Below, in pieces: positions 7,039 to 14,417 of a stretch of 23,207 bases of DNA. This stretch comes from Chloroflexota bacterium. Lineage in GTDB: Bacteria > Chloroflexota > Limnocylindria > Limnocylindrales > CSP1-4. The position numbers and the translations under genes were made by a program. The stretch is taken from the NCBI GenBank assembly GCA_016875645.1, contig VGPE01000011.1, positions 1-23,207 on the forward strand, read 5' to 3'. Under the pieces are notes generated by a model that saw only the letters and a list, made by a program, of their open reading frames with translations, searched no databases and was not told where the DNA came from. Position 1 is the first letter of the stretch. Each line of letters opens with the position of its first letter.

Positions 7039-8448
7039 TCAGGCGACCGACTCCTCGGCAGGATGCGCGGCGTCCCACTTCGCCTCGAGCAGCTCGCGCA
7101 GACGCTCCCGGGCTGACTCGAGCGGGATGCGCGCCACCACCGGCTCCAGGAACCCGAGCACGATGAACTTGCGGGCCTCGCCGGGCGGGATGCCGCGGCT
7201 CTCGAGGTAGAAGAGCTGCGCCTCGTCGATCGGGCCCACCGACGAGGAGTGGGCGACGCGCCGGCAGTCCGGCTGGTCGATCTCGAGGCTGGGGATCGCC
7301 ACGGCGCGGGCCTGCCTGGACAGGTTCATGCCGTATTCGCCCAGGAAGCTGTCGGTTCCGACGCCGCTCTTCTCGATGGTGACCAGGCCCTTGAGGAACG
7401 TGCGCGCCCGGTCCTGGAGCACGGCCTTCGAGAGGAGGTTGCTGGTGGCGTCACGCCCCTGGTGGACGGTGTACGACGTGAGGTCGAACAGCTGGTCGTC
7501 CGAGCCGAAGACGATCTCCACCTGCTCGACGCTGGCCCGATCGCCTTCCAGCCGGTTGTCAACCCGGCCACGGACCAGCCGCGAACCGAGCTGGCCCAGG
7601 GCCCAGGTCATGCTGGCGCCCTCGCCGATGGCGGCGACACGCTGCTGGAAGACCACCTGCCGCTCGCCCGCCTCCTGGAGCGACGCGAAGACCAGCTCCG
7701 ACTCGGGGCCGAGAATGACCTCGGTGGAGCCGGCCAGCAGGGCCTGGGGCGCTCCCGGGGCAGCTTCGGGCGACGGGACGATCTCCTCGACGACCGACGC
7801 GGACGCCCCACGGCCGAGCCGAATGAACGTGCGCGTGATCAGCGCATGGCCCGGCGCACCGACAGCCCAGCGGACGACGATCGGCTGGTCGAGCCGGACG
7901 TCGTCGGGCACGTCCACCACGACGGCCTGGTTCCACCCCGCCCGGATCAGCTGCGAGACGCGATCGTTCGCCGGCAGAACGGGCGCGGCGGCGAGCAGCG
8001 CGCGGGCGGCGTCGGGATCACGCGCAAGCATCGCCCCCAGCGTCTCGATCCGTACGCCGGCGGCCCGTGGCTCGCCGGCCGTTGCGCGAGCCGTGAACCG
8101 ATCCTCTCGGAACTCGGCCAGGGCCGCGGCCTTCTCCGGCAGGTTGCCGCCGTCGTCATCGGGCTCGCTGCCCGTTGCCTCGTAGGCCCGCACATCGGCC
8201 AGGTCGGCAGCGCGCAGGTCGAGGTAGATCGTGTAGAGGACATTAGGCTCGACTGCCGCGGCGGCAACCGCGTCGAGAGCGGCCAGCCGGTCGGCAGCCA
8301 GCCAGTCGGGTTCGTCGGCCGCCCGCCGACGGACCAGTTCCTCGTCAAGCTGGAAGGTCAGCTCGTGCGGAGATCGGCGCGGCGCGCGGTCAGGTCGCGA
8401 TCGGCGGTGCCCACCGGGCGCCGCCGACGTCGTGGCGTCGATGGTCAC
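7039..8448 (-). CDS. sufD: SufD, Fe-S cluster assembly scaffold subunit
   Basis: SufD forms the SufBCD scaffold complex with SufB and the ATPase SufC, where new Fe-S clusters are built in the cytoplasm. The protein has 469 residues. After a variable N-terminus (first 150 residues) comes the beta-helix core, seen as GASMTWALGQLGSRLVRG and SYTVHQGRDATSNLLSKAVL, followed by FLGEYGMNLSRQARAVAIP. The C-terminal SUF signature is RRVAHSSSVGPIDEAQLFY, then LESRGIPPGEARKFIVLGF. The His in that signature is kept, but the usual C-S-H-G-A-T form is V-A-H-S-S-S here, so the Cys before it is absent, as expected for SufD rather than SufB. The GTG start at 8448 overlaps the SRPBCC stop by 4 bases (GTGA), which indicates coupled translation. 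Confidence 0.93.
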   Translation of the reverse strand: MTIDATTSAAPGGHRRSRPDRAPRRSPHELTFQLDEELVRRRAADEPDWLAADRLAALDAVAAAAVEPNVLYTIYLDLRAADLADVRAYEATGSEPDDDGGNLPEKAAALAEFREDRFTARATAGEPRAAGVRIETLGAMLARDPDAARALLAAAPVLPANDRVSQLIRAGWNQAVVVDVPDDVRLDQPIVVRWAVGAPGHALITRTFIRLGRGASASVVEEIVPSPEAAPGAPQALLAGSTEVILGPESELVFASLQEAGERQVVFQQRVAAIGEGASMTWALGQLGSRLVRGRVDNRLEGDRASVEQVEIVFGSDDQLFDLTSYTVHQGRDATSNLLSKAVLQDRARTFLKGLVTIEKSGVGTDSFLGEYGMNLSRQARAVAIPSLEIDQPDCRRVAHSSSVGPIDEAQLFYLESRGIPPGEARKFIVLGFLEPVVARIPLESARERLRELLEAKWDAAHPAEESVA

Positions 8449-8888
8449 CGCGGCGCTTCGAGTCGCTGCTTCAGGTTGCGAGCGAACGTCCGATTGTTCT
8501 TCTTCATCATCAGGCGCAGCAGTGGCGCGGCGATGCGGGTCAGGCCGTGGGGCACCACGTCGAGCTGGCGGGTGAACGTCGTCCCGTTGCCGGCCGGCTC
8601 GAACAGGTAGGACACCGTCGGCTCCATGCCCATCGTCCGTCCGCGGAAGCGGTAGACGATGCGCCGGTCGGTCTCGAACGTGGCCACGTCGGCCACGCCG
8701 GCGAACGTCCGGCCCATGGAACGGAACGTCGCGTGCAGTTGCCTGCCAGGCCCGGCGGGCCCTGCCGGTTCAAGCCGCGCGGTGACCACGTCGGTGTGCC
8801 AGCTGGACTCGTTGGCCGGGTCGGCCACGAAGCCGAACACCTCGGCGACGGGCCGGTCGATGTCGACCGTTGCGGCCACGGAGATCAC
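8445..8888 (-). CDS. SRPBCC (START-like / polyketide-cyclase type) protein inside the suf operon
   Basis: A 147-residue protein with the helix-grip fold that usually binds hydrophobic ligands. The N-terminal strand and helix read MISVAATVDIDRPVAEVFGF and continue with VADPANESSWHTDVVTARL, the standard opening of the polyketide-cyclase type 2 group. The middle strands RRIVYRFRGRTMGMEPTVSY and LFEPAGNGTTFTRQLDV and a long C-terminal helix ending in a basic segment (LLRLMMKKNNRTFARNLKQRL) complete the fold. No signal peptide is seen. It overlaps sufB by 4 bases at its start and sufD by 4 bases at its end, so it is almost certainly made in step with both. SRPBCC proteins are not standard Suf components; a role in cluster assembly, trafficking or lipid sensing is speculative. 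Confidence 0.85.
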   Translation of the reverse strand: MISVAATVDIDRPVAEVFGFVADPANESSWHTDVVTARLEPAGPAGPGRQLHATFRSMGRTFAGVADVATFETDRRIVYRFRGRTMGMEPTVSYLFEPAGNGTTFTRQLDVVPHGLTRIAAPLLRLMMKKNNRTFARNLKQRLEAPR

Positions 8889-11314
8889 CCGAGCGAGCCC
8901 TCCATCTCCAGCTTCACCAGGCGGTTGAACTCGATCGCGTACTCCATCGGGAGTTCCTTGGTGAACACCTCGAGGAAGCCCTGCACGATGAGGTTCTGCG
9001 CCTCGTTCTCGGTCAGGCCGCGGCTCATCAGGTAGAACACCTGGTCCGCGCTGATCTTGCCGACGGTCGCCTCGTGCGTGAGGGTGGTGTCGTCTTCCTG
9101 GATGTCGATGTAGGGATAGGTGTCGCTGCGGCTCTGGTCGTCGAGCATCAGCGCGTCGCAGCGGACGCTGGCCACAGCGTTGGTCGCCCCGGGCGCCACC
9201 TTGATCTGGCCGCGGTAGCTGGTCCGGCCGCCGTCCCTGGAGACGGACTTGCTGACGATCCGGGAGCGCGTATTCGGCGCAAGGTGGATCGCCTTGGCGC
9301 CCGTGTCCTGGTGCTGGCCGTGGCCGCCGACGGCAACGGAAATGATGTCCGCCGTCGCGTTCTCGCCGCGCAGGTAGATCGACGGGTACTTCATGGTGAG
9401 CTTGGAGTTGTGCACGAAGATGCCGTTGGCAATGAAATTCGCCGTTCCCTCAACCTCGATGTCGACGGTTGGATGTTCCCCGGCGTACTCGATCGTCGCG
9501 ACCGGGACGAAGTGAACTGGCGCATCGAGCGTCCCCTCGCCGAAGTAGAGGAAGTAGCTGGTGTACTCCTTCTCTTCCTTCCCGAGCGGCTTGCGCTCGA
9601 CGCGCGACCACTTCGAGATCTTGAGTGGGTTGAGTCCAGCCGAGATCGCGAGCTGCCGGACGTCCTCAAGGAGCTCCCGGTTCGCGCTTGTGATGGAGAC
9701 GTTCCGATGACCCTCGCGCATGTAGCCGTCGGCGGCGATGTAGCCATCGATCAGCGCGCGCTTCTGCGCGTGCGGCAGCCGGTAGACCCATGCGGCGATC
9801 CGCTTCGTGTGGGCGTTCCCGCTGAATTCATTGGCATGGAGCCAATCGACCCAGTTCGCCGAGTTCGCGCGAAGGACCACCGGGCCAACGCGCTTGAGGT
9901 CCGCGTCGAACAGGGTCTTCGCGAGCCCGACGACGCGCTCCGCAGCGGGATCGGCCTCCGGGACCGCGAAGTACACGCGGACTCCCCGCTCGGTGTACCC
10001 GTCGCCCAGGAAGAACCCGAGCAACCACATCAGGTCGTCGGAGGAGTGCGTCGGCCAGCGGAAGGAGTTGCGAGAGCCGGAGCGCGGCAGCAACCGCTCG
10101 AAGGTCCGCGGCTCGCCCAGATCGGGCGAGTGCCCCACGACCGCCACCTCGTCGCCATCCACGATTGAGGCCAGCGGCAGCCAGCCGAGGCGTCGTGTCC
10201 GGCCGACCTTCCGCGCGACGAGGAACGGATGGTTGGGTGTCGCGCGCACCCGCCGATGGTTCTGGAGCACCAGGTCGAACACGGGCGCCGGGTCGTTCGT
10301 CTGCTTGGCCGTTACCAGGCTGCGCTCGATCTCAAACTGCGGGTTCAGCGAGTAGACATGTTCGCCCGGGTTGAGGTCGGCGATCGGCACAACGTCGTTG
10401 TTCTTGAGTACGAGCGAATCCGGCGCAAGGCAACCGGTATTGGCGTCGATCCATTCGACCGTAGCGTTCGCGTGCGCGTGGGCTCGCTTCGTCACGAGGT
10501 TGTAGACGTCGTTGCTCCAGTTCTGGATTGTCGTGTAGCGGACTTGTGAACCCGGCAGCGCAATTACTTCAACGACCGCGGCATGTAGTGAATCGGTCGC
10601 GTAAATCGGCGCAGTACAGCCTTCAATATAGTGAACCTTGGCATGTTCATCGACGACAACCAGCGTCCGCTCGAACTGGCCCGTGTTCTCGCCGTTGATG
10701 CGGAAGTAGGCCTGGAGCGGCAGCGGCACCTCGACGCCCTTGGGCACGTAGACGAACGAGCCGCCGGACCAGACTGCGCTGTTGAGCGCGGCGAACTTGT
10801 TGTCCTCCGGCGGCACGACCGTGCCGAAGTGCTGGCGGAAGATCTCCGGGTACTCCTTGAGCGCCTGGTCGGTGCCCATGAAGACCACGCCGATCTTGCT
10901 GAGTTCCTCGCGGACCGAGTGGTAGACCACCTCGGAGTCGTACTGGGCGCCGACGCCGGCCAGGAACTTGCGCTCCGCCTCGGGGATGCCCAGCTTCTCG
11001 AACGTGGCCTTGATCTGCTCCGGGACGTCGTCCCAGGACTTCTCCTCGCGCTCGGAGGGCTTGCGGTAGTAGACGATCCGGTCGAAGTCGATGCGCGAGA
11101 GGTCGCCGCCCCACGTGGGCATCGGCCGCCGAACGAAGTGGTCGTACGAGCGCAGGCGGAACTGGAGCATCCAGTCGGGCTCGCCCTTGATCGCGCTGAT
11201 CTCCTCCACGGTTTCGCGGGTGAGGCCGCGCTTCGTCTCGGTGAGGTAGACGATGTCGTCGTGGAAGGCGTATTCCTGGCGGCGGTCGGTGACCTGGTCG
11301 CGGGTTGCGGTCAT
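8885..11314 (-). CDS. sufB: SufB, Fe-S cluster assembly scaffold, interrupted by an in-frame intein
   Basis: SufB is the scaffold subunit on which Fe-S clusters form, with SufC and SufD. The open frame is 809 residues: a 294-residue N-extein, a 342-residue intein and a 173-residue C-extein, giving a mature protein of 467 residues, the usual SufB size. Family motifs in the N-extein are WMLQFRLRSYDHF, YYRKPSEREEKSWDDVPE, WSGGSFVYVPKGVEVPLPLQ and YIEGCTAPIYATDSLHAA. The C-extein has AVGGHGQHQDTGAKAIHLAP, SYRGQIKV, VRCDALMLDD and the end signature ATVGKISADQVFYLMSRGL. Splicing would rejoin DANTG with SKLTMKYPS. The ATG at 11314 has GGGAGAGG just upstream. The gene opens the suf cluster and overlaps the SRPBCC gene by 4 bases. 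SufC is not next to it. A segment of the N-extein has unusual codon use (see findings). Confidence 0.95.
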   Translation of the reverse strand: MTATRDQVTDRRQEYAFHDDIVYLTETKRGLTRETVEEISAIKGEPDWMLQFRLRSYDHFVRRPMPTWGGDLSRIDFDRIVYYRKPSEREEKSWDDVPEQIKATFEKLGIPEAERKFLAGVGAQYDSEVVYHSVREELSKIGVVFMGTDQALKEYPEIFRQHFGTVVPPEDNKFAALNSAVWSGGSFVYVPKGVEVPLPLQAYFRINGENTGQFERTLVVVDEHAKVHYIEGCTAPIYATDSLHAAVVEVIALPGSQVRYTTIQNWSNDVYNLVTKRAHAHANATVEWIDANTGCLAPDSLVLKNNDVVPIADLNPGEHVYSLNPQFEIERSLVTAKQTNDPAPVFDLVLQNHRRVRATPNHPFLVARKVGRTRRLGWLPLASIVDGDEVAVVGHSPDLGEPRTFERLLPRSGSRNSFRWPTHSSDDLMWLLGFFLGDGYTERGVRVYFAVPEADPAAERVVGLAKTLFDADLKRVGPVVLRANSANWVDWLHANEFSGNAHTKRIAAWVYRLPHAQKRALIDGYIAADGYMREGHRNVSITSANRELLEDVRQLAISAGLNPLKISKWSRVERKPLGKEEKEYTSYFLYFGEGTLDAPVHFVPVATIEYAGEHPTVDIEVEGTANFIANGIFVHNSKLTMKYPSIYLRGENATADIISVAVGGHGQHQDTGAKAIHLAPNTRSRIVSKSVSRDGGRTSYRGQIKVAPGATNAVASVRCDALMLDDQSRSDTYPYIDIQEDDTTLTHEATVGKISADQVFYLMSRGLTENEAQNLIVQGFLEVFTKELPMEYAIEFNRLVKLEMEGSLG
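9407..10432 (-). mobile_element. SufB intein with LAGLIDADG homing endonuclease domain
   Basis: A protein-splicing element of 342 residues, in frame inside sufB (precursor residues 295-636). Block A starts with Cys1 in CLAPDSLVLKNNDVVPIADL. Block B is RVRATPNHPFLV with T65 and H68. Block F ends TANFIANGIFVHN, giving the penultimate His and last Asn, followed by Ser as the +1 extein residue. The middle holds both LAGLIDADG helices, LLGFFLGDGY (Asp144) and LIDGYIAADGY (Asp235), so the endonuclease looks intact. The insertion point is after DANTG, just before SKLTMKYPS. Third-position GC is a little lower than in the extein. All residues needed for class 1 splicing are present, so both splicing and homing activity are plausible, though not shown. 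Confidence 0.95.
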
Positions 11315-11367
11315 GCCTCTCCCGGGGTGAGAACGGGCGCCTCAGGCGCGCCCGTGGGTTGCGCGGT

Positions 11368-11392
11368 AATTCCGAGTCGAATTATCGGAATT
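11368..11392. promoter_or_regulatory. Palindromic operator candidate (Rrf2/IscR-like) over the suf -10 box
   Basis: AATTCCGA (11368-11375) and TCGGAATT (11385-11392) are perfect inverted arms of 8 bases with a 9-base spacer, 25 bases in all. The length and the YYGA...TCRR arms resemble type 1 sites of the Fe-S sensor IscR and related Rrf2 regulators. The -10 box of the suf promoter lies inside it. The likeness to IscR sites is from memory, and no regulator gene is in the window. Confidence 0.6.
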
Positions 11393-11409
11393 TCCGGCCA
11401 GACCGTCAA
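11381..11409 (-). promoter_or_regulatory. Sigma-70-type promoter of the suf cluster
   Basis: On the minus strand TTGACG (11409-11404) is followed after exactly 17 bases by GATAAT (11386-11381), a near-consensus pair in otherwise very GC-rich DNA. Transcription would start near 11374, giving a leader of about 60 bases before the sufB ATG at 11314. The leader contains a short GC hairpin at 11337-11349. Confidence 0.65.
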
Positions 11410-11640
11410 CCGCGCCGCGAGCGCCGCCCGCCTCGGCGCCGATCAGCCCAGCATCCTCCCGACGACTGGATCGCCGGCTGGGTCACCGGTGACGTGCGGC
11501 GGCCGACCGATCGCCGGGATGCGTCAGGTCTGGCACCAAACCGCGAGCGAGCGCGCGGCCAGTCGTCCGTTGGAGTCAGATCTGGCACAGCTCGGAGCTG
11601 GCCCTCCCCGCACTGCGGGCGCGACCGCCACAATGACCCG
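11410..11640. other. Intergenic region between divergent sufB and LLM gene, with a direct repeat
   Basis: No gene is seen. GTCAGGTCTGGCAC at 11523-11536 is repeated as GTCAGATCTGGCAC at 11575-11588 (13 of 14 bases alike), 52 bases apart start to start, about five helix turns. They could be a regulator's paired sites for the LLM gene or remains of a repetitive element. No convincing -35/-10 pair for the LLM gene was found. Confidence 0.4.
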
Positions 11641-12531
11641 ATGAAGATCGGCGTCGCCCTGCCCACGTCCAACCAGCCCACCGGCGACCCGCCGCCCTAC
11701 GCGACGGCCCGCGCCTTCGCGCTCGCCGCAGAGAACGCCGGCTTCGATTCGATCTGGATCTTCGACCATCTGCTGTACCGCTACCCCGAGAAGACGGATG
11801 CCGGCATCCATGAAGCGTGGACGTACCTGTCGGCCCTCGCCGAGGCCACAGACCGCGTGGAGCTGGGCACACTCGTGCTGGCGATGCGGTTCCGGAACCC
11901 GGCCCTGCTGGCCAAGATGACCGCGGCGCTCGACGACGTCAGCGGCGGCCGGCTGATCCTGGGCGTCGGCGCCGGCTGGCACGACCCCGAGTTCGATGCC
12001 TTCGGCTACCCGCTGGACCACCGGCTGGGTCGCTTCGACGAGGCGCTGGAGATCCTTGTGCAACTCCTGCGCACGGGCCGCGCCTCCTACGAGGGCCAGT
12101 GGCACCACGCCCGCGACGCTGTCCTCATCCCGCCGATGCGCGCCGACGTGCCGCTGCTGATCGCCGGCCGCACCCCGCGGATGATGCGCGCGATCGCCCG
12201 CCACGCCGACCTCTGGAACGGCGCCTGGTACGCGCGGCCCGAGGACGCGGTCCTGCTCCAGCGCATGGCCGACCTGGACGCCGCCTGCCTGGCGATCGGG
12301 CGCGACCCCGCCAGTCTCCGCCGCACCGTCGGGGTCAACGTCCGCTACCCCGACGCCATCGGCGAGCCGGCCGATCCGTCGAAGTGGTTGACCGGCTCGA
12401 CGCAGCAGATCGCGGACGGCCTGGCCGCCTTCGAGACCGCCGGCTACGACCACGCGATCGTCTGGCTCGAACCGATGAACGAGGCCTCCGTCGAACGGCT
12501 GGCCGAGTCACTGGCGATCATGCGGGCCTGA
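11641..12531 (+). CDS. LLM-class (luciferase-like) oxidoreductase, probably F420-dependent
   Basis: Members of this family use coenzyme F420 (or flavin) to move hydride on diverse substrates; the substrate here is unknown. The protein has 296 residues in a single TIM-barrel. The N-terminus MKIGVALPTSNQ and AAENAGFDSIWIFDH are typical, followed by LGTLVLAMRFRNPALLAK and DDVSGGRLILGVGAGWHDPE, the most diagnostic stretch. The end has PLLIAGRTPRMMRAIARHAD, where the phosphate of the cofactor is usually bound. The ATG at 11641 is exactly the conserved first strand. It stands alone, diverging from sufB and converging with the FAH-family gene 97 bases downstream. F420 use is inferred from the subfamily look; the flavin alternative cannot be ruled out. 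Confidence 0.88.
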   Translation: MKIGVALPTSNQPTGDPPPYATARAFALAAENAGFDSIWIFDHLLYRYPEKTDAGIHEAWTYLSALAEATDRVELGTLVLAMRFRNPALLAKMTAALDDVSGGRLILGVGAGWHDPEFDAFGYPLDHRLGRFDEALEILVQLLRTGRASYEGQWHHARDAVLIPPMRADVPLLIAGRTPRMMRAIARHADLWNGAWYARPEDAVLLQRMADLDAACLAIGRDPASLRRTVGVNVRYPDAIGEPADPSKWLTGSTQQIADGLAAFETAGYDHAIVWLEPMNEASVERLAESLAIMRA

Positions 12532-12628
12532 CGCCCGGGAGGTCCGGCACGGACGGCTGTCGGACGAAAAGGGGCGACCGCGAGCGCCACGGTCGTCATC
12601 TTCGGGGCGTTCGGGCACGGGCCGAATA

Positions 12629-13543
12629 TCAGCCCATCACCACCGGATTCGCGAGGACGCCCACGCCCTCGACCTCGCACTCCACCACCGACCCCGGCGG
12701 GAGGTTCTCGCGCGAGCCGATGTCGCCCGTCGCGATGACGTCGCCCGGGTTGAGGGTGTGCCACTTGGAAAGCTCGGCGACCGAGTCGAACAGGTCGAAG
12801 CGCATGTCCCGCGTGTTGCCGTCCTGGATCTCACGCCCGTCCAGGCGCATCTTGAGGCCGACGGCGTGGGGGTCCGCCACGTACCGCCTCGGCACCAGGT
12901 ACGGCCCGAGCGGCGCGGAGCTCTCGAAGGTCTTGAGGGTGGGTCCAAGCTGCGGGTGAAGACCCCGCAGCGTCACGTCGTTGAGGACGCTGTAGCCCAA
13001 GATCGCGTCCCTGACTTCCGCCGGGGTCCAGTACCGGCCGCGGCGCCCGATCACGATCGCCAGCTCCGTACCGCCGACCATGTTCCCCTCGTGAACGCGA
13101 GGTCGCACGATGGGCTCCCACGGCCCGACGACGTCGGCCGTGAGCTTGTTGAAGATCCCGACCCGCTCCGGGACGGGATTGTTGCCCAGGTGCGACAGGA
13201 AGATGTCGCCGAAGCAGTGGACCTCGTTGGCGAGCGTGATGGGTGCGCGAAGGCGGGGTCCGGAGGTGCCGTCGCGACCGGTCCGGTCCACCGCGGAGCG
13301 TTCGTACCAGAGCGGGCGACCGCCCGGCGCCGCCTCCACGCCGGACTCCTCCGCCCAGCGCACGGCGGCCTCGATCCGATCGACTTCGGCGTCGCCGCCG
13401 GCCAGCACGTCCGGCAGCGACCGTGCCGCCGCGCCGACGCCGGCGAGCGGCAGGAGCGCCGACAGCAGGTGGACCCGTGAGTCCGGGATGGCGACGACCT
13501 CGTCACCATCCCGTGTCGCACACCGTCCGATCGCGACGCGCAC
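12629..13543 (-). CDS. Fumarylacetoacetate hydrolase (FAH) family protein
   Basis: FAH-family enzymes split C-C bonds or isomerise beta-keto and enol acids in aromatic degradation, using a Mg ion held by acidic residues. The protein has 304 residues. The family core is seen as GTELAIVIGRRGRYWTPAEV, DAILGYSVLNDVTLRGLH and LNPGDVIATGDIGSRENLPP, then VVECEVEGVGVLANPV. The metal motif normally reads E-x-E; here it is G158-T159-E160, so the first Glu is missing, while D189 (in LND) is kept. The GTG at 13543 is supported by a strong ribosome site, GGGAGGGAGG, just upstream. It lies alone on its strand between the membrane protein gene upstream and the convergent LLM gene. The exact substrate is unknown, and an altered or lost activity is possible. 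Confidence 0.87.
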   Translation of the reverse strand: MRVAIGRCATRDGDEVVAIPDSRVHLLSALLPLAGVGAAARSLPDVLAGGDAEVDRIEAAVRWAEESGVEAAPGGRPLWYERSAVDRTGRDGTSGPRLRAPITLANEVHCFGDIFLSHLGNNPVPERVGIFNKLTADVVGPWEPIVRPRVHEGNMVGGTELAIVIGRRGRYWTPAEVRDAILGYSVLNDVTLRGLHPQLGPTLKTFESSAPLGPYLVPRRYVADPHAVGLKMRLDGREIQDGNTRDMRFDLFDSVAELSKWHTLNPGDVIATGDIGSRENLPPGSVVECEVEGVGVLANPVVMG

Positions 13544-13613
13544 GAGCCTCCCTCCCCTGTTCGTCAGCCGGGCCCCGCGACCCTGCGCTCGTTACGGTAG
13601 CGGCGGGAGAGGT

Positions 13614-14318
13614 TCAGCGAGTGGCCCTCGAGTGGTCCTCCTCGTCGACGCTCGGGCTGCCGGGCCACTCGTCGTCGGCCTGCTCCAGTTCGGTCGCGGC
13701 CTCGTCGGGTCCGGGCACGAGCGCAGCTGCCTCGCCGGCCTCGCTCGCCCAGTCGCGGTCGTCGGCCCAGAAGTCCTCGCCCATGGCTTCCATGTTCAGG
13801 TCGTCCGCGCGCTCCAGTCCAGCCCGCAGCCGGACCTGCCGGACCGCGGAGCGGACGCGCGTCGACGTGGTCGTGGACGTTGCGAGCCACCAGCCGACGA
13901 ACGCCCCGCCGACGGCAGCGAGGATCAGCAGCGGCACGACCGGAGGACCCGCCGGCGGCTTGCCGATCGTCACCTGGGGCAGTTCGAGCCGCGCCACGGC
14001 GCGACGCAGGTCGCCCGGGTCGACCCGCGGCACGTCCATCGCCGGCGCCGCGAGGGCGGGCAGCCGGAAGCCGGGGAGCGCCCGAAGTGCCGCCGGCAGC
14101 ACGAGGGCCGGCCAGCGGACCTCGGACAGGCGCTCGCCGACCTCGGACCCGAGCCGGCCGCGGGCCGCGGTGATCCGCTCGCCGACGTCGGCCAGCAACT
14201 CGGCCGCGTTCTCGAGGCGCTCGCGGACCTCGTCGGGCACGCGTGCGTCCTCGGCCGCCTCCTGGATTCGCTCGCCGATCTCGGAGAGCTCGATGTCGGG
14301 AAGGCTGATCTGGGGCAT
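13614..14318 (-). CDS. Single-pass membrane protein of unknown function
   Basis: Not recognised as a known family. From ATG 14318 the protein has 234 residues. The first 70 are acidic and helical (ELSEIGERIQEAAEDARVPD, then LENAAELLADVGERITAARG), with heptad-like spacing that suggests an amphipathic helix or coiled coil. A Pro/Leu-rich segment follows, then a membrane helix at about 126-147 (PLLILAAVGGAFVGWWLA). A short basic stretch after it (RVRSAVRQVRLR) suggests the C-terminus is inside. The last 60 residues are acidic and low in complexity (DDEWPGSPSVDEEDHS). ATG 14318 is preferred over the in-frame GTG at 14327 because GGAGG sits 7-8 bases upstream of the ATG but touches the GTG. It precedes the FAH gene by 70 bases on the same strand; a functional link is not evident. 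Confidence 0.75.
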   Translation of the reverse strand: MPQISLPDIELSEIGERIQEAAEDARVPDEVRERLENAAELLADVGERITAARGRLGSEVGERLSEVRWPALVLPAALRALPGFRLPALAAPAMDVPRVDPGDLRRAVARLELPQVTIGKPPAGPPVVPLLILAAVGGAFVGWWLATSTTTSTRVRSAVRQVRLRAGLERADDLNMEAMGEDFWADDRDWASEAGEAAALVPGPDEAATELEQADDEWPGSPSVDEEDHSRATR

Positions 14319-14417
14319 GTCAGGCACCTCCGCTCATCCGTTCGGCCGGGCAGTGAATCGAGAACCGGATGAAATCGAACCACACCGGCGCGGATCCGCA
14401 TCATCCGAATCGAGGGC

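Noticed and set aside
9407..10432. A free-standing homing endonuclease gene or a group I intron in sufB
   Set aside because: The frame runs unbroken through both exteins with protein-splicing blocks A, B and F, so it is an intein.
12542..12554. Small hairpin GTCCG-GCA-CGGAC after the LLM gene as a terminator
   Set aside because: A 5-bp stem in GC-rich DNA is expected by chance and no T run follows. A second 6-bp pair nearby (CGACCG/CGGTCG) is equally weak.
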